Source of the DNA: Craspedostauros australis
Lineage: Eukaryota; Bacillariophyta; Bacillariophyceae; Mastogloiales; Achnanthaceae
Direction of reading: 5' to 3'
DNA length: 64,000 nucleotides
NCBI GenBank assembly: GCA_026770025.1
Contig: JAMXDE010000014.1
Location: 1,178,001 to 1,242,000 of the forward strand
Part shown: positions 23,401 to 34,700 of the stretch, piece after piece
Position numbering within the stretch: position 1 is the first letter of the stretch
How the letters are laid out: the number at the start of each line of letters is the position of its first letter
Notes under the pieces: generated by a model
The model's database searches: none
What the model was told of the DNA's origin: nothing
What the model saw: only the letters and a program-made list of their open reading frames with translations
Position numbers and translations under genes: made by a program

Positions 23401-24730
23401 CTACAGAGAGCGATTGATTTGGTCAAGGGCGCCTGTCGTCGGTCATGGTTCGAATGATTGTGTCGGAGTGGCATCTACCACCGCACCAGACGGATCGCCC
23501 ATCTGGTCCGTCGACGATGATGCGATGCCAATGTCGTTCTTCGATCCTACCACCGGTGAATTCCTGGATTCCATGCAAGCCCGCGTCAAGTCCCGTCTCG
23601 TCATCAACTTCGGCAACCCGTTTAAGGATAAGCGGGCAGATTCTATCATCCCTGAGAAATTTTTGAATCAACGCCCATCTGCTATGCGCAAGAATGCAGG
23701 TGATGATAGCGACGATTTGCTGACACCGCCAGGATCCCCGCCGCACGATGCCTTTTCTGCCGCCGAGGGCGAAGGCGAAGCCATTTTCTCAAGGAAGAGC
23801 CCAAGCAGGACATCACCATCGAGAATCGAAAATGAAGATGAAAGCATGATGCTGGAAGCCAAGGTCGCTCCTCCCCCATCTCCATCTCCATACACGGGCG
23901 CAAGCGTCGGCGCCAGCACCAGTGGAAACGCAAGCACACACACCATCAGTCCCACTGGTTCCGCCGCTTCCAGCAGTGCCAGTGTCAGCAATGCAAGTGG
24001 CAGCAGCAGCAGTGCCACCGCCGTCACCACCAAGGATCGGAGTGCCAGTGGTTCGGATGTGCAGATGCAGCCAACCGGCCCAGCGACGTCCCCTGAACAG
24101 CCCAAGGTTTCGGCCCCCATCTCAGCACCGAAACCGAAAAGCAGTAGTGCTGCCAAACCATGTCCTCCGAGACCACCGCCAAAGCCATCTCAGCCGCCGA
24201 AACGCCCACCGCCACCAAAGCAGCCGGGTGCTGGTCGCCCACCTCCTCCAAGACGAAAAGGACCTGCCGGAAACCCCAATCCATCCGCTTTACCACCAGC
24301 ACCACCTCCCAGCCAAGGCGTCGCGGGCGATCGGTCGAAGGCAAAGGGCGGAGCGCCACCGGCACCGGCACCGGCACCATCGTCCGGGCCTGGCGCACCC
24401 AAGCCACCAAGGAAACCGAAACACAATGCTCCGCCGCCACGTCCGCCAAAGCCACCAGCAAGCAAAAGCGTGGTACCTTCAGCTCCACCGCCGAGGCCAA
24501 GCATCGTCTCTAAGCTACCAGAAACACCTCATGTGACTCGCAAAACGATAGCACAGGCAGGACCAGCTGCGGCGCCGCTGGATCTGCAATCTCCAAACAA
24601 GAAACCAGAAGTAACCCTGCCCGAAGGCTGGCTTTGCGTTTGGTCGAAGGGACAGAAACGATGGTACTTCTTCGACACGAAAACCAATCGCAGCGTTTGG
24701 CAGTGGCCTCCGCAGGATAATTCGATCTAG
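20462..24730 (+). CDS. INTS6: Integrator complex subunit 6-like protein with C-terminal WW domain
   Basis: An intronless frame of 1,422 residues. The ATG at 20462 is chosen because MIVVFVIDTSPSMG aligns with the start of INTS6/DICE1, with the MIDAS motif DTSPS at residues 8-12. INTS6 landmarks follow in order: NGLNIALSSGLQLLSRYRL, ENFGMGRL, the KEPFRWDQRIFCLGIGG block, LRALCEVTGGNHQML, VWCIPEAYFPNKKFDTLPPR and WRSDFSAYLFRVPCYYLPAL. The protein works in the Integrator complex, which cleaves snRNA 3' ends and attenuates Pol II; INTS6 links to PP2A in animals. The frame is longer than human INTS6 because of Ser runs, a Gln run and a Pro-rich stretch (about 1230-1370). It ends in a WW domain (about 1386-1416, LPEGWLCVW ... 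SVWQWPP), which I do not know from animal INTS6. Confidence 0.88.
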   Translation: MIVVFVIDTSPSMGLPLASDKQSPPMPVPSSSSSSSSSSSVSSSSSSSSSGKGMSRLDLAKMAVESIVKGLNRRLNEHNTQLQKEPAATQAAMRSLGLGPSPNDELLLLSTSRQYPKRPGIAACGASGRLLVGYGEAIEQGGMEGSMDHHIAHHNHAECFQKELKRLKSAVWDPNGNAAATTTNTPSNKDPSGSSNPALFPEDAGGANGLNIALSSGLQLLSRYRLSHRTTENFGMGRLTSPAMLNPNGGTSAHALQPACLVLLTDGVCLRSLPSEGGGSLQLQYGAMPLKEFYKEPFRWDQRIFCLGIGGKEGQPSSQYLHPHLRALCEVTGGNHQMLSSTSRLSSTIDSLLRVISPPRPVGLTVPDPLQINPGTGNISGGADSARIKIEQAGTFVGGGPVCCFQSMEIAPDGSPPTKHRAMLLLTGSDQKQLTSHDVAALLPSMANSPLPPVSPETQQQAPVWCIPEAYFPNKKFDTLPPRPAQPQLLFSRYPSNLGSKSFDASVVMKMMQRLDQMTLLNMHIKSNSTQPMRLLRRDVYLCEWISVGGGRPKAPPSVAGSEHYPVLVAGAGRPILSEGEVNFLNVGILHVPRDTSTLAHAGPCNARLSTLVLLPPEPQVLLPLLLRAAETEHRALRKALAVAESQASQGQGQAHERETKPKQLSQKQLQTISKNVHLNEHWRSDFSAYLFRVPCYYLPALKWSLRALLPTSMHSLLSTDSSDGMLSSQCFSKMCLQKIRAGEQLARESNERLERQELELRRRGGHSLSAVQSKQQQQQQPQNANKRKWNGDVGSSQADASQTVYIGYGQFDPRSSVTSYLSALKNMPPPQRRRANAQTRTVLSNARKEAEASKSTGSQQGGTNNTTTAGGSSGSNNMSNSSSSSIAVSTADSKRRKVCDVLGDLPASCLLAYYESRRRWIFGGSGLTTRGIFVNGTNNDGSNAQRCSADASNKDEQLLTLAGVGASRFNATTTVKMGDYRERLIWSRAPVVGHGSNDCVGVASTTAPDGSPIWSVDDDAMPMSFFDPTTGEFLDSMQARVKSRLVINFGNPFKDKRADSIIPEKFLNQRPSAMRKNAGDDSDDLLTPPGSPPHDAFSAAEGEGEAIFSRKSPSRTSPSRIENEDESMMLEAKVAPPPSPSPYTGASVGASTSGNASTHTISPTGSAASSSASVSNASGSSSSATAVTTKDRSASGSDVQMQPTGPATSPEQPKVSAPISAPKPKSSSAAKPCPPRPPPKPSQPPKRPPPPKQPGAGRPPPPRRKGPAGNPNPSALPPAPPPSQGVAGDRSKAKGGAPPAPAPAPSSGPGAPKPPRKPKHNAPPPRPPKPPASKSVVPSAPPPRPSIVSKLPETPHVTRKTIAQAGPAAAPLDLQSPNKKPEVTLPEGWLCVWSKGQKRWYFFDTKTNRSVWQWPPQDNSI

Positions 24731-24805
24731 AGAGAGAGAGAGAGAGAGAGCGCGCGTCGCATACATACTCGTGCGTGCGAGAACACATGCAGAGAGAGAG
24801 AGAGT
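24728..24805. repeat. (GA)n microsatellites in 3' region of INTS6-like gene
   Basis: AGAGAG runs at 24728-24752 and 24790-24806 start within the stop codon context of the INTS6-like gene. They lie in its likely 3' untranslated region. Confidence 0.8.
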
Positions 24806-24806
24806 T

Positions 24807-25106
24807 CAAGAATTGCAGCAGCGAATAGGACCGGGAGAAGCAATACAGCACCGCAAAGAATAATCTTACTGGTACGCACGATCCCGTCATTCTCTGCCAT
24901 TCTCTGTTGTAACTTCGGGAATGCTGTGCGGAGGACTGTCGTACCTAGACATGTTTTTACGAGTATTACTGCGACTCGCAACAGTTGGTATCACGGTTGA
25001 CCCTCCTACGACCAATTCATCTTGCCCGCCGTCGCTGGAAGTCAGCCAAGACCATCACACGACGTAATTGCGCTCGTACTCGTATGTATGCCCATTGTGC
25101 TGTTTC
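24807..25106. other. Convergent intergenic region
   Basis: Short gap between the 3' ends of the INTS6-like gene and the minus-strand POLR3C gene. Nothing beyond probable 3' untranslated sequence is seen. Confidence 0.5.
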
Positions 25107-26921
25107 TCAATAATCACGGAGCACCATGAGCGTTTCATCCAGCTGAAGGATGGCTTTGTCAAGACGTTCCAAGCCTTGGCAGAACTTCATGTAGTTCATC
25201 TTGTCCGTTTCGTTATCGTTCTCATCACCTTCGTCAGCCTCCTTGGCTCGTTCGATCCACTCTTTTCCTACCTCGACCTCGTGCTGTCGCCGCAGGCGCA
25301 TGTTGTGCAGGCATGTCAGGACGTTGTCGGTCACCGCGCGGGCGGTGCGTTGCCGATCGATTGTCCATAGATAAAACATGGTCGATGGATTGTGTTGCTT
25401 GGCCTGATTGATGTTGAAGAGGGTGATGTAGTTCGCCCGGTACAGCTTGTGGAGAATCTCTCGCGTATCCTTGCTCGGGACCGTCGCGGCTTGTGCGATG
25501 GCATCTGATTCTAGGTGCCCAGCTTGCATGAGGATGACGACGATCCTTGCGGCCACCTCTCCGAATCTGTCGTAGACCAGCTGGTGGATGATTCTATCCT
25601 GCAAGTACTGGACAAGCCTCGAGGTGGAGACTTGGAATTTGGCATCCTCCGGACGTCCATCCGCAACCTCGAACTGATCCAGCACCCTCGGTTGCGTCAT
25701 CTGCGACAGCTTGACGAGAGCATGGTATATATTCACCATCGACCCCCCTGCCTTCTTGTCGTACGCTTGCAGCACTGCCTTTGGCATGTACCTTTTCATG
25801 TCTGCGATTTTGAACGTCGTGCGTGCCTCGAAGTCGACTTCGTGGTCTGCGTGGAGTCTATGAGCAGCCAGCTTGAGCGGTGCCGTGACTAGCGAACCAG
25901 CTGACTGGAGTCTGTGATTGAATCGTTGCGTCACCAGAAGGCCCAGCGACATTGCCCGAAGCGAGTCGTGGAACATCCGCACATTCACTCTCCAGGCTGC
26001 GTTGCGATCGAGTATTTTGTACGGCCCGCTCTGCAACAGTGCGACGATGGCAGGGTCTTCGTCGGCTGGGTGCTTGGCGCCGTCGTCAGTTCCGGCCGTG
26101 CCAATGCTCGTATCCGTAGTTGCATTCGAAGTCGTAGCTACACCCGCAGTTTTCCCTCCATCCTCAAGCTTCAGCTTCTTCGGTTGGGGTTCGATCTCGA
26201 ATTCCGCCTCGCGTTCTTGACGTTCCCTCGTTACTTCATCGACTATGATTTCCACCTTTTCAATGTACCCTCCTCCGACGAGACGTCGGAAGCTCTCCAG
26301 CACGGCCTGCCGACAGGTGTAACGATTATTGCCAGGAGTGACAGTTTCTTCTCGTTCCGACCTCTCCTGTATCTGCTCCACCGTCGAAATCACGCACTGC
26401 ACCGTGGACATGCGCCCCTGCACCAAGAGCTCTTCGATGAGCGAGGCAGCCACCTCATTGAGAGCCTTCTTCGTGTACTCCAGGAACCTCGGGTACCGAA
26501 TGAAGAGCCGGGCGCGTTGCATGTCGATTCGGTACAAGTACACATCGTGGTGTGTCTTGCCACGGCTTTTGGACTCCCCTTTGTTGCGCACCATGACGAT
26601 GGAATGCTGGATGAGCGTGAGCAAGGATGCCCTGATGGCGGACGAGGAAAGCTCCCGGCTGTTCGATGGTCGCAGCTGCGAGCTGCGCAAGATGTGCAAG
26701 CGCTCCTTCGTCCGCTGCTTGAGCCGCGATTTGATGTTGATGGTGGAGATGATCTGCCCCAAAGTGGACTCATCCCCTCGCATCTGCAGACAATCGGCCA
26801 CTGTTTGCACCGTGGGTCCGAAGAAATCACGGATGCAGTTGGAGGCCAGCTGGATTGCTGGGTCGCTGGAAATCGATGTTAAAGGTCCCGAATGGACGAA
26901 GCGGGCGAACGGATTTGTCAT
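25107..26921 (-). CDS. POLR3C: RNA polymerase III subunit RPC3 (POLR3C/RPC82)
   Basis: An intronless frame of 604 residues from the ATG at 26921. Length and layout fit RPC3 (human about 530, yeast about 650). Features are an N-terminal winged-helix region (SRELSSSAIRASLLTLIQHS), more winged-helix blocks (QTAESFRRLVGGGYIEKVEI-type segment near 200-230, and DTREILHKLYRANYITLFNI near 480) and a C-terminal coiled coil. The coil ends LDKAILQLDETLMVLRDY, matching the LD..E...DET...L..Y ending of the family. RPC3 is part of the Pol III initiation trimer (with RPC6 and RPC7) that opens promoters of tRNA and 5S genes in the nucleus. An acidic/Thr-rich insert near 255-290 looks disordered. It is divergent from the giant gene at 28706. 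Confidence 0.85.
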   Translation of the reverse strand: MTNPFARFVHSGPLTSISSDPAIQLASNCIRDFFGPTVQTVADCLQMRGDESTLGQIISTINIKSRLKQRTKERLHILRSSQLRPSNSRELSSSAIRASLLTLIQHSIVMVRNKGESKSRGKTHHDVYLYRIDMQRARLFIRYPRFLEYTKKALNEVAASLIEELLVQGRMSTVQCVISTVEQIQERSEREETVTPGNNRYTCRQAVLESFRRLVGGGYIEKVEIIVDEVTRERQEREAEFEIEPQPKKLKLEDGGKTAGVATTSNATTDTSIGTAGTDDGAKHPADEDPAIVALLQSGPYKILDRNAAWRVNVRMFHDSLRAMSLGLLVTQRFNHRLQSAGSLVTAPLKLAAHRLHADHEVDFEARTTFKIADMKRYMPKAVLQAYDKKAGGSMVNIYHALVKLSQMTQPRVLDQFEVADGRPEDAKFQVSTSRLVQYLQDRIIHQLVYDRFGEVAARIVVILMQAGHLESDAIAQAATVPSKDTREILHKLYRANYITLFNINQAKQHNPSTMFYLWTIDRQRTARAVTDNVLTCLHNMRLRRQHEVEVGKEWIERAKEADEGDENDNETDKMNYMKFCQGLERLDKAILQLDETLMVLRDY

Positions 26922-28705
26922 CGTAGCGGGTTTGGAGGGTCAATCCAATCCAATCCAATCCAACTCAACGAATATGAAGGAAGCTGCGACTGCTTCTGCG
27001 TTTTCTGCGCTGCTTTCCGTCGTCGTCGTCGTCGTCGTTGTTGCTGTTGCAAGCGCCCTGCCAGTTTGCTCAAGGATGGATATGAACAGGAGCGGGAACA
27101 CAGAGGTGTTCACCTCTCTCTCGGCGTATAGTATGTGTGTGTGGGTGTTCGGTCTCGGGCGCAATAGGTACCGACAGAGTCGACGATCACATCAAGTCCA
27201 TCCCCTGCTTCATAGTCCGCTCCAGGGTGCACGCTTGTGTCCGATGGAGGCGACCGTGAGGCACGTCCACGACCTCCCTCTTTCTCTGTCCCCCAGTTGT
27301 TGTTCCCTTTGTCGTCAGCCTGTGATTGTTTGTCGGTTGGTTGTGATGGGTTCGTGTTTGGTTTGATTTGATGGATGGACGCTTGACTCGATTGATATCT
27401 TTCACACGACCGGAACTCAGGACTGAAACTGGCGACTCCCACATGCAAACGCCAATATTATGTCGTACCTCATGTCGCATCATGTGTCTTCGATTGCATT
27501 GGAGGCGGAAGATGATGTATCTACGGAATAGTATCGTTCTAGAAACGGATCGTGTTGATACTATCGCTTCTTGTCTCGTCAATACTCTGTGAAATCAATG
27601 GATACAGCATGGTACATCACATGTTCATATTGATATCCATGTTATGGTACTATGGAGAACAAGATCTTCGATCTGCGATCGCAATGCACGAACCAACCCA
27701 CACAACATCACGGTGGCTGCGGGCAATCTTTCACAGAGCGCTTGGATGGAGGATGCGTTGGCAACAGCAGCAGCGGAGGGCGGCGTGTGTGTGTGCAACA
27801 ACACGAATGGCAAAATCATTGGCGACACACAACAAAGACCGAGAGAGAGAGAGCCAAGGACACAAAAACGAAGAACAGCTGAGTTGTATCTCCAAGAGAG
27901 AGGATCACCACCGCAACGAACGTGAGAACGCGCCGTGGGACTCCGCTCTTCAAACTGTGCTACATCTCCAAGGACGTCCTGTCTTGCTACAATCATAGCG
28001 ACAGCAGCAGCAACAACAACAACGACAGCAACAACAACAGCAAGAGATCTGCCGCGACTGAAACACGAGAGGGAGAGCTGTGTGGTCCACGAACATCGCT
28101 TGACCATCCCCCCGCATTCCACCCATCGGCAGAGTTGGTGAACTTCCTCCTTCGCAACCAGGCAAGGAGCGCAAGGAGCGCAAGGAGCGCAAGGAAACGA
28201 CGATCCCAGGTTTGAAGATCTCCCCTTTCTGCTGCGGATCTCCGCCATTCAGCCCAAGTTGGTTTTCGCATCCATTTTCGTTTGGCTTCGCCCAGCAACA
28301 GCAACGCAGCCACCGCAAGTATTCGCAGGACTCACGGCAACAGCAACACCAAGAGCAAGAGCAAGAGCAAAGGAAGATCCAAGAGTCTTCATCTTCACCA
28401 AAAGCAGGCCCGCTATTTCCTGGTCGGTCTGTCCTCTGGCTTCGGTGGCAATCCGCCGCGTGAGGACGCATCCATAGTCGCTGCCGCTCTCCCCCTCCCT
28501 CCCTTCATCTTTTCCACGATCTACCGTCTCCTGCAGGAACGATTATACGATCTATTCTGTAATTACTGGTGCCAACGCCGACGCTGCCACCGACGCCAAC
28601 ACACAGCACAAGGATTCAACAAGCATTCAACAAGCATTCAACAAGCATTCAACAAGGACAAGGACTTCGGCACACGCGAATCGTCGGAGACTGGCCTGAC
28701 GCAAC
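26922..28705. other. Divergent intergenic region with short tandem repeats
   Basis: Probable promoters of POLR3C (minus) and the giant gene (plus). CCAAT pentamers run at 26941-26960, directly upstream of the POLR3C start. A 9-bp unit (GCAAGGAGC) repeats at about 28162-28195. An 11-bp unit (ATTCAACAAGC) repeats four times at 28614-28657, just before the giant gene's ATG. Short frames on both strands lack recognisable domains. Confidence 0.5.
28614..28657. repeat. 11-bp tandem repeat x4 upstream of giant gene
   Basis: Four consecutive copies of ATTCAACAAGC (last base varies), ending about 50 bp before the start codon at 28706. They lie in the likely 5' leader. Confidence 0.85.
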
Positions 28706-31700
28706 ATGGCACAGCCGGTGAGATACGTCGCGAAGCACCCCTTCCAGGGCGATGCGCGCCAATCCCAGCTCACGTTCCCGAAGGGAGCTGTGATCATGGC
28801 GAGATTGGGTCAGGAGGGAGCCTGGTGGTGGGGCACCTGCAACGGCAAGGATGGTTGGTTCCCACCCACCTACGTCAACCAAGCACCGCAGGCAACGTCG
28901 CCGGCGGCTTTCGGTCAACCGCAAGCACAAGCCCAGCAGATGCGGATGCCAGTGCAAGCCCAGGGGACGTCCATGCAACAGCGGATGCAACAGGCATCGT
29001 TTGCACCCGCGGCATCCAGGCAGCAACAACAACCTGGCATGCAGCGCACCGTCAACACCGCCATGGCAAACGGAATGCAACCTGGCTTCGGCCAAAGCCC
29101 AGCCTACGGAATGTCCCAGCGACAACCGCAGATGCAGATGCAGCAGCAGCAACAACAGCCACCGAATGCATTCGGAGCTGGATTCCAAGCACCGGGAGGC
29201 TTTGGTGCCGCCCAGCCCCAACCGGTTGCGGCCGCTGGCGATCCGTTTGCTGGTCTTGACAACATGCCAGCAGGATCCATGCAACCACTGAATCCATCTC
29301 TTGGGGGAACCCCCGCAGCAGCAGCAGCCGCGATCCCAACAACGCCCATGTCGTCTGCCACAGGAGGAGCTACTTATGGCAGTCCACCAATGATGCAAGC
29401 ATCGCCCGCGAACATCAGCACAATGGCATCAACCTCCGGAGGAACACCGTTGGCAACCCCAACGGCGATGAGCTCGTCCTCATCGGTGGGATCCTACTCC
29501 AGCCATTCGTTCGTTGCGTCGAACAAACAGCCTACACCCACTGCGATGACCAGTTCTTCAGCCCGGGGAGCGAGATCCGTTTCGCCTGCGCCATCGCCAC
29601 TGAACGCTCAAGCAAGTCGCGCACGATCCATGTCTCCTGTTCCTCCGAGGCGAACGGAGGCAAGGTCAAAGTCACCCGCGCCACCAGCCCAGACAGCCGA
29701 ACGATCCAAGTCGCCGGTACCACCCGCCAGGACAACTGCAAGGTCCAAGTCGCCTGTGCCAGACCGCAAGGCCAAGTCGCGATCGACGTCCCCAGTCCCA
29801 CCTGCGGCGAGCAAGACCGCGACCGCAACTGCGACTCCCAGCAAGGAGGAAGAGGCAGCAAAGAAGCTCCGCGAACGCGAAGAAGCGCAGAGAAAGGCGC
29901 AGCTGCGAAAGGAGAAGGAGGAGATGCGGAGAGCAGCCCAGAGCCAGTCCGCAAGTGGTATTGGAACGAGCGGCGTCGCACTCGCACCTACGAGTTCCGG
30001 TGAAGTGGAGGTCGGCATCGGCGCAGGCGTCGCAGCAGATGGCGAAGGCGGTGTTGATTCTGTCAACACGGAGCCCATCTTCAATCCGTACGATTTCCTT
30101 GCTGGCACGAGCGGGAAACTCCCCAGCCGCAAGTTCTCGCCCATCTTCCGCGTGCCACCCTTCTGGTCGCTCATGAACCTCGAGACGTACATTCGCAGAT
30201 TCCCACCATCACCAGAACAGCTCGCTGACCGAGCAGGAGCCTACCAGCAGCTGGCCAAGGCCCTGAGCTTCGTATGCCACGTGGTGGCGGAGACCAACGA
30301 AGCTTGTCGCCAAGGCCGCGGACGCTTCGCTGCGTTGCGAGGAAAGACGACCAAACCAGGCCAGGGCAATCCCCTTTCTTTCCTCAAGTTTAACCACCTC
30401 GGATGTGAAGCTGGCATCAAGCTGATCTCCATCTTACCGCACTCGGCCGGTGCATCCGGAAAGGCCCTCGATGGGCTCTTCCTCAACTTCATCAACGTCT
30501 ACGTGTCGCTCATGGAGAACTTGCAGCCAGGTCAGCAGGTCGTCGTTCCCGGTGGCTGGCAGCAGCCCGACTACACCCACATCTGTCTCTACATCGTGCG
30601 CTTCGGCACCAACAACAAGTTCAGCTTCACGATCTGCAACACGGGCAGGGATGGGTTGCAATACCATCCCTCCACGTTCGACCCTGAAACTGGAAGCCAG
30701 CTGAAGCAGCTTGCAATGACGATCTGGAACATCCCGCCTGTCCGCATGCAGGACTCCACGTTCTGGACGCTGCTCTTCCGAATGCAGGTCTACCCGAACA
30801 AGCGAAACAACGCCGAGTTCCTCTACACCAAGCTCCTCCCGGCCCTCAACTCGCAACCACTTCGCTCCAACCTTGATCAAGGTCCAGCGGAGTATCTCGA
30901 CATACCAGACGCCATCGCTGCATCGACGTACCATCCGCTGGCCAAGCTCGCCATCACCACAACGCCCGAAACTGGAAAGCGACCATCGAAGTACGCAGCT
31001 CTCATTCTGATGAATTCCGCTGTGGACTTGGCCTTTGCTGAAGTGGAGCACGCCCAAGCCTCGTCGATGGACCCGGAAGACACCCGCATCCTGAAGCTCA
31101 CAGGCAGGAACCTGGCGAACTTCGCATCGACCATGAATCCATCCACCATCGCGGACGGTTCCCTTGGCGCGTCCCTGTCCAGCACATGGGATCTGCTGGA
31201 TAAGCTGCACAAGCAGATCAACTTCACTGCGTCCAAGCATCAGGATCAAACCTCATACGGACTGTCCAAGTCTGCCCAGACCGACGAGTTCTCGAAGGGT
31301 GTTATCACCTCCCTCCGGACCGATGCCGGTTCGCCAGCGCATCCCTTCTTCGGTCGCTTGCGCCGTGACGACTACGAGACAGTGGTGAAGAAGTTGATGG
31401 GTGACCCACGACCAGATCCGATCCTGATCCCGGCTGTTCTTACTGACGAGGATCTGCCACCAGTGGCGACGGATTACATGACGGCCGCATCTTCGTTGCA
31501 ACGCATCGCGGACGCATGTAGTCTCTTGCTGCAGCAGAGACGGCTGATCAAGAACGCCCCCGCGTTTGCGGCATCTGCGGCACAGTACGCCATCACCGTC
31601 ATCATGCCGATGCCCAAGTCCGATGCGCGGTACTGTTTCTGGAGGAAGGGAGACATGCGACGCGAAACGCAGCTGAATCTCCTATTCCTGATGCGGCGCA

Positions 31701-34700
31701 TCTGCCGCATCTACTCGGCTTCCACATCGTGCGTGCAGCAATCCCGCGGACTGGTCGCAATTCGGTCCATCACGTTGGCCTGTGCGGCGTGCGTCTCAGA
31801 TGCCATCTGCCGTGTCAAGGCGGTGGACGACCCGAGCGTGTTCGCCCTTCACTACTCCGGTCTCTGCGAAGGACCCACAGAACCATTTGCCATCGCTGCT
31901 GGTTCCTTCGACACCCTGGGATCCAACCTTCCGATCTATGATCCGAACCTTTGCTCGCTGCGATTCCAATGCCTGGACTATTTGAGGGACATCACGTTCC
32001 AGGAGAATGGTCTGAAGAGAAACACCATCTTCAACTTCGACTCCAACATGAGACCCATGGAGGGGGACATGGTGCTGATGAACCAACTGGCGATTCAGCT
32101 CGCTCTCCAGCGTCCGTACCCACGCACGGATGATGCGATGATGAACTACTCCGCAAGTCTGATTTCCGGACGCAATGGCTCAGTGATAGAGGTGCTGCCC
32201 GAGTTTGAGTATTTCAGAGATATCATCTTCCACTTCAAGCATGCCGTGAGCGGAACATCGCAAACAGCCGAATCAGTCAAGCCTCAGCACACCTGGTTGC
32301 CCTCGGACGCAACGCTGCACTGGGCCGTGAGACGTGCAGGCAAGGAGGATCCGAACCTGCTGTACCACGTCACCGCCTTCAACGAGCACCCCCAGCAGTT
32401 CGTCGAGAGGGTCGCGCAGCAGCCGACCACCGAAAACGCATTCAAGGGATTCCTCTCGTTGTTTGCAAGCAAAGAAAAGGCCGTGCGTGCTCGTCTCTCC
32501 GCCGCTGACCCCACCACCGTCGTGAACTCTTGCGGCGATAAATTTCTTGCCAAACGGTACGTCGATTTCCGATCTCCTATATTCCTCCATCGGTTGGATA
32601 TCTTGTACTTGACAAACCTGCGATTCGGTGCTGCTCTCCTCACGACGTCGCTTGAAATGCAATGCCGAAACCACGGAGTGCACAAATGTTTTTGGCATGT
32701 GTGTCCGCATCTGTTGTTTCCTCAAATCGATACGTTCTCTCAACCATCTGAGCCTATCTCTCTTTCATGCTCCCATTTCATTCCATGCGCTCGCTCGATT
32801 GCCCGTTGTTTTTGTTTCTTGAACAGTGCCAAGTTCGTTTCAGTCCGAACAGAAGACGATGTGTTGCATCTGAGCAACAAGGAACTGCCAACGTTTGGCC
32901 ATGTGCTGACGCCAGCCGATTCCGAGCGATTCATCCAGTTCCTGACTGTCCCGTACATCCGAATTCCCTTGATCCTGGACTTCTTCGCCAACGGTGATCC
33001 AGGCCGCCTTACGGCCCTCAAAGCGAAGGCGCTGCAAATGATCGTCGATGCTGCGTTGTTCGAGCCTGGGCGGTGGAAGCCGGCTGATTTCACAGATATC
33101 GTGACCCAGGTGCCCGTGAAGGACTTTGACAGACTGGAAGAGCTGTTGGCAACTCCCCATGGCACGCTGTTCAACGAGATCGCCAAATCCCCCGACGTAC
33201 TGACAGCAACGATCGTGAAGATGCTGGAGCGCGCCTTGGACATGGACGTCGGCAAGTACAGCAGGAAATCCGCGTCCGGTCCTCTCATCCTCTACATCAT
33301 CCGATTGGCGGTGCGAGTCGAAGGGTACTTGAAGTACGCCCTGAAGAAATGCGTGCCAGGACAGCCTCGTCCACGAGGACTGGAGACGCTGGACAACATC
33401 AAGGTGGACGCCGCTCTGAAGAAGCTCCGAGCCATGCTGGACTCCCAGGCGATCCCCACCTTGGAGTACTGGATCGATCCATCCAAAACCAAGGACGTCG
33501 ACATCTCATGCTTGGTCCATGCCCATTTGCTGTATCTCTTCAAGAACTACGACTACGAGGACTTGGACTTCCGATCTGTGTCCATCATCATGTCGTCACA
33601 GGTGTACCTCACGATCAACCTGCGCTTCAGCAGCAAGATCTACGACGATCTGCAAGACACGAACAAGCCAACGCATCCACCACCGTCGATCCAAATCGCC
33701 CAATCCGAAGTCTTCGACATCATCCAGTCACATCGTTACAACGTGCTTAGGTTCATCCGCGAGAAGCAGGAGGAGGGCGACCACGTGATGGAAGCAGTCG
33801 TCCGAGTTGCCACCGGAACCGGCAGCAGAGACCAGGAGGATTCGAAGCTCAACAAGCGACACTGGCAGAGCATTGGGCATTCCACATGTTACGGTCGATT
33901 CGTTCCAGACACGGAAGACATCAAGCTCCGCGATGGAAGCTACCGCATCCCACGCAAGGGCCAATCGTACGAGGAGTGGATGCTGTACGTGACGACGAAG
34001 GCTGTGGGCATCGAAGTGAACATCCAGCTGAGCGATTTCACGCTGCAGAATCACAAAATGACGCTCCTGGATCCGCACATCCTGGAGGATCCGGACTTCA
34101 TCGCCACGAAGCACTTGGCGTTGCAAGATGCCAGCGATGTTGCTTGCGCAGAGGTCATGCACACCACCAACCGGTACTGGTGGCGCCTTGTCGGTCGCCG
34201 CTACGATGTGCAGTCGTGGGCACCCGACCAACGCAACTACTACGATATCAAGGAATTCATGCATCCGAAGCACTCGCGAAAATTCCCCAGAGGCATCCGC
34301 GGTGGCGAATCGTGGATCAGAGACATCCTGAAGGACAAGCTCCAACTCATCCTCCCCGGCGTCGAGCTGTTCCTGTCTAACAAGGATTTTTCGGAGGAAC
34401 CATACGCCCTGCTCACGGGATGGATCGAAAACAAGAATCCTGGCAATTCCATGATGACTCACACGCTGAAGGAGGTCATAGTTTGGCAATATCCTCCGGC
34501 CATCAACGTGTACAACATCGTGGAGTACGGTCGACGCCACCTCAGAGTGCTGGAGTACGCCTCCAACCTATCGACTTGTCAGCACGAGGTGCAGAACGGC
34601 GAACCGTACCCTGACCGAGTTGGCGGCATCTTGTCGTTGTCGGCCGGCGTACCAATGACGACCGTCGCGCCGGCACCGACTCTGCTGGTGACAAGAAATC

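Noticed and set aside
24190..24504. Gly-rich minus-strand frame in the INTS6-like gene
   Set aside because: It is the complement of the Pro-rich codons of the INTS6-like protein.
25914..26882. 322-codon plus-strand frame antisense to POLR3C
   Set aside because: It lies wholly inside the well-supported POLR3C frame and has no recognisable domain; it is a mirror frame produced by codon bias.
28282..29259. 325-codon frame overlapping the start of the giant gene
   Set aside because: It runs through tandem repeats and then a shifted frame of the SH3 exon; the giant gene's frame has the domain match.
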